64,000 bases of DNA from an uncultured Christensenellaceae bacterium (GTDB lineage: Bacteria > Bacillota > Clostridia > Christensenellales > CAG-314): positions 1 to 64,000 of the forward strand of contig CAJUNH010000007.1 of the NCBI GenBank assembly GCA_910587795.1. Direction: 5' to 3'. Under the pieces are notes generated by a model. That model had not been told where the DNA came from and made no database searches. It was given only the letters and a program-made list of their open reading frames with translations. Shown here piece after piece: positions 60,439 to 64,000 of this stretch (positions are counted from its first letter, which is position 1; the number at the start of each line of letters is the position of its first letter). A program made the translations under genes and the position numbers.

Positions 60439-60832
60439 GCTGCAAAAAGAATACCGTTATTTCGGCTGTCAAAATAAGCGGACGGATGAAACGGACTTCC
60501 ATCGCAGCGTAAGGATTAAATTTGTGTACGTGTGTAAAATTTTTTAATAGTATCAATTGTCCTTAAAAAATAAAAATTAGTAAGTCTTTGCTGCAATAAA
60601 TTTTTTGCATTTGTAAATTCCGCTTTTATGTAAAAACTAAGGTTGGACGCAAAGAAATTGACTTTTGGCGGCTCTGTTCATTTTGCGCGCGTTTGTTATT
60701 TATTTTTTAAAAAAGTTTGCAATACTTATAGGTCGTCAAATCCTAAATTTTTGCTGCGGAAAAACGCCAAAAACGATATTCCAAAAGAAATAAAAAAATA
60801 ATAATATTTTATTTTTTCCCTATTGAAATTCC

Positions 60833-60861
60833 TTGACACCGTCTTGACTGGTGTGTTAAAC
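60833..60861 (+). promoter_or_regulatory. Sigma-A promoter for the S10 operon
   Basis: TTGACA (60833-60838), 17 bases, TTAAAC (60856-60861). The transcript would have a leader of about 255 bases before rpsJ. Confidence 0.7.
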
Positions 60862-61124
60862 TAATTAAGCTGCGAATTTAAGGGGCTAATGCTTTAAGGT
60901 TACAGAAGCAACTGATAACTTATTGTCTACCCGGTAATCCCAAGAGGGTTACGGCCGAACAAATTTAAGCGGTATCAAGCGTTAAGTGACGTAAAAATCA
61001 AACTGACGCGGGGTATTTTGTGGCAAACGGTGTTTGCCAAATTAAAAGCCGCAGCACGAAACACACGGATGTGTTGTCGTCAAAAAGCAGGTTCGGTAAA
61101 ATAAAACAAAAAGGAGTAACAAAT

Positions 61125-61433
61125 ATGGCAAATCAAAAAATTAGAATCAAACTTAAATCTTACGATCACAGCTTAGTGGACTTAGCTTGCGAAAAAATCG
61201 TAGAGGCTGCACAAAAGATGGGTAGCAAAGTTTCCGGACCTATTCCCCTTCCTACCGAAAGAGAAATAGTTACGGTACTTAGAGCTACGCATAAATATAA
61301 GGACGCGCGCGAACAGTTTGAATTGCGCACATATAAGCGTTTGATCGACATCTACAGCCCCAACGCAAAAACAATCGACAGTCTTACTAAATTGGACTTG
61401 CCCGCAGGCATTGACGTTAAGATTAAGCTGTAA
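61125..61433 (+). CDS. rpsJ: 30S ribosomal protein S10
   Basis: 102 aa, from ATG 61125 after AAAAAGGAG; an in-frame GTG at 61020 would add 35 residues of unlikely sequence. The protein matches S10 (KIRIKLKSYDHSLVDLACEK, then the PIPLPTEREIVTVLRATHKY segment), a small-subunit head protein that also acts in transcription antitermination with NusB. First gene of the S10 operon. Its long leader may be a regulatory site. Confidence 0.97.
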   Translation: MANQKIRIKLKSYDHSLVDLACEKIVEAAQKMGSKVSGPIPLPTEREIVTVLRATHKYKDAREQFELRTYKRLIDIYSPNAKTIDSLTKLDLPAGIDVKIKL

Positions 61434-61469
61434 TTAACAATCGAATATATATGGAGGTGAACTTTATCT

Positions 61470-62096
61470 ATGAATAAAGCAATCATTGGTAAAAAGTTAG
61501 GAATGACGCAAGTATTCCTTGCGGACGGAACTATGGTGCCCGTTACCGTAATTCAAGCCGGACCTTGCACTGTAACGCAAGTTAAAACTGCCGAACGCGA
61601 CGGTTATCAAGCCGTTCAGCTCGGGTTTGACGAAGTGCCCGAACGTAAGCTTAACAAACCGGAGCTCGGTCATTTAAAGAATGCGGGCGTAACGGTTAAG
61701 CATTTGCACGAGTTCAAACTCGAAGGCGCACAGCTCGAAGTAGGCGCAAAGGTAAACTGCGATACGTTTGCCGCAGGCGAATATGTAGATATTACAGGCA
61801 CAAGCAAAGGTCACGGTTTTTCGGGCGTTATCAAACGTTGGAATCAACACAGACTTAAAGAAACTCACGGCGTGGGTCCCGTACATAGAGAAGTAGGTTC
61901 TATGGGACCGATAAGCAGTCCCTCGCGCGTTATGCCCGGTAAAAATCTTCCCGGTCACTACGGCGTAGAACAGGTAACTGTTTTAAACCTCTCTGTAGTA
62001 AAAGTCGACAAAGAGTTGGGCGTTATCCTTGTAAAAGGCGCTGTTCCCGGAGCTAAGAACAGCATCGTTTACATCCGCAACGCCGTTAAAAAATAA
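61470..62096 (+). CDS. rplC: 50S ribosomal protein L3
   Basis: 208 aa, start ATG 61470 with GGAGGTG upstream. It begins MNKAIIGKKLGMTQVFLADG and has the conserved internal stretch GTSKGHGFSGVIKRWNQHR (about 109-127) that reaches the peptidyl-transferase centre. Normal length. Large-subunit protein of the S10 operon, second in order as usual in bacteria. Confidence 0.97.
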   Translation: MNKAIIGKKLGMTQVFLADGTMVPVTVIQAGPCTVTQVKTAERDGYQAVQLGFDEVPERKLNKPELGHLKNAGVTVKHLHEFKLEGAQLEVGAKVNCDTFAAGEYVDITGTSKGHGFSGVIKRWNQHRLKETHGVGPVHREVGSMGPISSPSRVMPGKNLPGHYGVEQVTVLNLSVVKVDKELGVILVKGAVPGAKNSIVYIRNAVKK

Positions 62097-62116
62097 GGTG
62101 AAAGGAGTATACGACA

Positions 62117-62740
62117 ATGAAATATAAAGTTTTAAATACTAAAGCTGCCGAAGTTGGTCAAATGGAATTGAACGACGGCGTGTTCGGTTGCGAATACAAC
62201 GAAGCTCTTATTCACCAAGCAGTAGTCGCTTATCAGGCTAACCAAAGACAAGGTACAAAATCCACACTGACGCGTACCGAAGTACGCGGCGGCGGAATAA
62301 AGCCGTGGCGTCAAAAGGGCACGGGCCGCGCAAGACAAGGTTCTATCCGTGCTCCGCAATGGATTAAGGGCGGTGTTGTTTTTGCCCCAAAGCCGAGAGA
62401 TTTCTCTAAAAAGATAAACAAAAAGATGAAGGCGCAGGCGTTCCGCAGCGCAATCAGCTATAAGGTAGCAAACAACGAACTGATTATCGTTGACGAAATC
62501 AAACTTGACGCACCCAAGACAAAGCTTATGGCAGAAGTGCTGGCAAACCTTAAGTGCGATAAAAGAACTTTGGTAATCGTGTCGGGCGACAGCACGGACG
62601 TAGTTAGAGCTTCTAACAACATCGAAAAGCTTACCGTTACGGACGCCGCTCTCGCCAACGTGTATCAACTTGTTTCCAGCGTTGCGGTAATTGCAACCAA
62701 GGACGCAATCAAGCAAATTGAGGAGGCATATTCGCTATGA
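62117..62740 (+). CDS. rplD: 50S ribosomal protein L4
   Basis: 207 aa. The extended loop GGGIKPWRQKGTGRARQGS (about 56-74) that lines the exit tunnel is present. In Escherichia coli L4 represses its own operon by binding the S10 leader; whether that holds here is unknown. The stop overlaps the start of rplW by four bases (ATGA). Confidence 0.97.
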   Translation: MKYKVLNTKAAEVGQMELNDGVFGCEYNEALIHQAVVAYQANQRQGTKSTLTRTEVRGGGIKPWRQKGTGRARQGSIRAPQWIKGGVVFAPKPRDFSKKINKKMKAQAFRSAISYKVANNELIIVDEIKLDAPKTKLMAEVLANLKCDKRTLVIVSGDSTDVVRASNNIEKLTVTDAALANVYQLVSSVAVIATKDAIKQIEEAYSL

Positions 62741-63027
62741 ATTCCTACGATATTATAAGACGTCCCGTTTTGACGGAAAAAAGCTACGCAGGTATACCCG
62801 CAAAAATTTACACGTTTGAGGTCGCAAAGAGCGCAAACAAAGTGGAAATTAAAAAGGCGGTCGAAGAAATTTTCGGCGTTAAGGTGGACAGCGTAACAAC
62901 AGCAGTAATCAAAGGCAAATTGAAGAGACAAGGCAGAACGCAAGGTCATACTCCCGACTGGAAAAAAGCGACCGTTCGCTTAACAGCCGACAGTAAGGCA
63001 ATCGAGTTCTTCGAGAGCTTGTCTTAA
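62737..63027 (+). CDS. rplW: 50S ribosomal protein L23
   Basis: 96 aa, start ATG 62737 overlapping rplD. YDIIRRPVLTEKSY at the N-terminus is the typical L23 opening. L23 lies at the tunnel exit and docks trigger factor and SRP. Length is normal. Confidence 0.96.
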   Translation: MNSYDIIRRPVLTEKSYAGIPAKIYTFEVAKSANKVEIKKAVEEIFGVKVDSVTTAVIKGKLKRQGRTQGHTPDWKKATVRLTADSKAIEFFESLS

Positions 63028-63045
63028 TAACGGAGGAATAGAACA

Positions 63046-63870
63046 ATGGCTATTAAAAAGTATAAACCTACTTCTCCCGCGCGTCGTTTCATGTCTGTTT
63101 CGACGTATGAGGAGATTACGACGACAACTCCGGAAAAAAGCCTGTTGGCTACCAACAAAAAAACCGGAGGCCGCAATTCAACCGGTAGAATAACGGTAAG
63201 ACACATCGGCGGCGGCAACCGTATTAAGTACAGAATAATCGACTTTAAGCGCGATAAGGCTGTTCCCGCTAAGGTTGCTACAATCGAATACGACCCTAAC
63301 CGTACGGCTAATATCGCTTTGCTGCATTATGCGGACGGCGAAAAACGTTACATACTTGCTCCCGCGGGACTTAACGTAGGCGATACCGTAGTTGCTTCTC
63401 CCGATGCGGACATCAAGGTAGGCAACAACCTTCCCTTGGAAAATATTCCCGTAGGTACAATCGTACACAATATCGAAATGAACCCCGGCAAGGGCGGACA
63501 AATCGCAAGAAGCGCGGGAATTTTCGCTCAGCTTATGGCTAAGGAAGGCAAGTACGCCACAATCCGTATGCCAAGCGGCGAAATGAGATTGATTTTGTTA
63601 AAGTGCCGTGCAACGGTTGGACAAGTCGGTAATCTCGATCACGAAATCGTATCTTTGGGTAAAGCGGGCAAAAAACGTCATATGGGCGTTAGACCTACCG
63701 TACGCGGCAGCGTAATGAACCCCTGCGACCACCCCCACGGCGGCGGCGAAGGCAAGTCTCCGGTGGGCCGTCCCGGACCCGTAACTCCTTGGGGCAAACC
63801 TGCTTTGGGATACAAGACAAGAAAGAAGAAAAAGGCTTCCAGCAAATTTATTGTGAAGCGTGTTAACTAA
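63046..63870 (+). CDS. rplB: 50S ribosomal protein L2
   Basis: 274 aa, start ATG 63046 after CGGAGGA. It shows the conserved KKTGGRNSTGRITVRHIGGG (split 39-60) and the C-terminal catalytic-centre motif VMNPCDHPHGGGEGKSPVG (about 223-241) with the conserved His. L2 is needed for subunit joining and peptide transfer. Confidence 0.97.
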   Translation: MAIKKYKPTSPARRFMSVSTYEEITTTTPEKSLLATNKKTGGRNSTGRITVRHIGGGNRIKYRIIDFKRDKAVPAKVATIEYDPNRTANIALLHYADGEKRYILAPAGLNVGDTVVASPDADIKVGNNLPLENIPVGTIVHNIEMNPGKGGQIARSAGIFAQLMAKEGKYATIRMPSGEMRLILLKCRATVGQVGNLDHEIVSLGKAGKKRHMGVRPTVRGSVMNPCDHPHGGGEGKSPVGRPGPVTPWGKPALGYKTRKKKKASSKFIVKRVN

Positions 63871-63884
63871 TCGGAGGAACAACA

Positions 63885-64000
63885 ATGAGCAGATCGATTA
63901 AAAAAGGACCCTATGTCCAGCCCGTATTGCTTAAACGCATTAGGGAAATGAACGAAAAGGGCGAAAAAAAGGTTTTAAAAACATGGTCAAGAAGTTCTAC
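63885..64000 (+). CDS. rpsS: 30S ribosomal protein S19 (partial, cut by window end)
   Basis: Starts at ATG 63885 after TCGGAGGA. The first 38 residues (MSRSIKKGPYVQPVLLKRI, then EKKVLKTWSRSS) match S19. The remaining part lies beyond the right edge of the window. Confidence 0.95.
   Translation, partial: MSRSIKKGPYVQPVLLKRIREMNEKGEKKVLKTWSRSS

Larger units (their letters stand above)
60266..61124. other. Long gap with terminator, promoter and S10-operon leader
   Basis: 860 bases without a gene. It holds a terminator (60406-60438), AT-rich sequence, the S10-operon promoter (60833-60861) and a leader of about 260 bases with a hairpin at about 60935-60955 (GGTAATCC with GGGTTACG). Confidence 0.7.

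Noticed and set aside
61020..61124. GTG-led extension of S10 by 35 residues
   Set aside because: It lies in the leader, has no ribosome binding site, and ATG 61125 gives normal S10 length.
1..64000. CRISPR array, tRNA or rRNA genes
   Set aside because: No array of regular direct repeats and no tRNA cloverleaf or rRNA sequence was seen; the repeats in region 1.9-2.2 kb are inverted and irregular.

Overview
The window looks like a chromosomal contig from a low-GC, anaerobic Gram-positive bacterium (Bacillota, Clostridia-like, perhaps an uncultured gut lineage; this placement is inference). Reasons: AGGAGG-type ribosome binding sites, TTGACA/TATAAT promoters with 17-bp spacers, a SAM-I riboswitch before metK, a CIRCE-like site before hsp20, many lipoproteins, and no outer-membrane genes.

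Region 1 (about 1-12.5 kb) is a mobile element. It has a large serine recombinase at the left end, a ~330-bp imperfect inverted repeat, small HTH/sigma-like regulators, small soluble proteins, three membrane-anchored proteins (one with a coiled coil and four InlB-type repeats), a Zot/pI-like ATPase, an HUH replication initiator, and three strong hairpins after rep. HUH Rep plus Zot ATPase is the signature of inovirus-like (filamentous phage) elements, but no small hydrophobic coat protein is visible. The start of rep is also odd: its frame stays open upstream with no ATG/GTG/TTG.

Region 2 (12.5-20.1 kb) is an accessory island: an RHS polymorphic toxin with a C-terminal HNH-like tip and an overlapping immunity-type gene, which meets a 5'-truncated radical-SAM/SPASM gene head to head at about 17,475. 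A small membrane protein, a 46-aa zinc-ribbon protein, a KAP-like P-loop NTPase and gene debris follow.

Region 3 (20.4-50 kb) is ordinary chromosome: GT2 glycosyltransferase, phosphopantetheinyl transferase, a PlsC-zinc-ribbon fusion with a GltS symporter, riboswitch-controlled metK, the recD2-comF-secA-prfB cluster, hsp20, an oversized RND transporter, a GH13 enzyme, a HAD hydrolase, proS and several lipoproteins, including an M1 metallopeptidase.

Region 4 (50.5-60.3 kb) is a five-gene oligopeptide ABC transporter operon behind a long structured leader. OppC, OppD and OppF carry unusual insertions. Region 5 (60.8-64 kb) starts the S10 ribosomal protein operon (rpsJ, rplC, rplD, rplW, rplB, rpsS), which runs off the right edge.

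No tRNA, rRNA or CRISPR array was seen.
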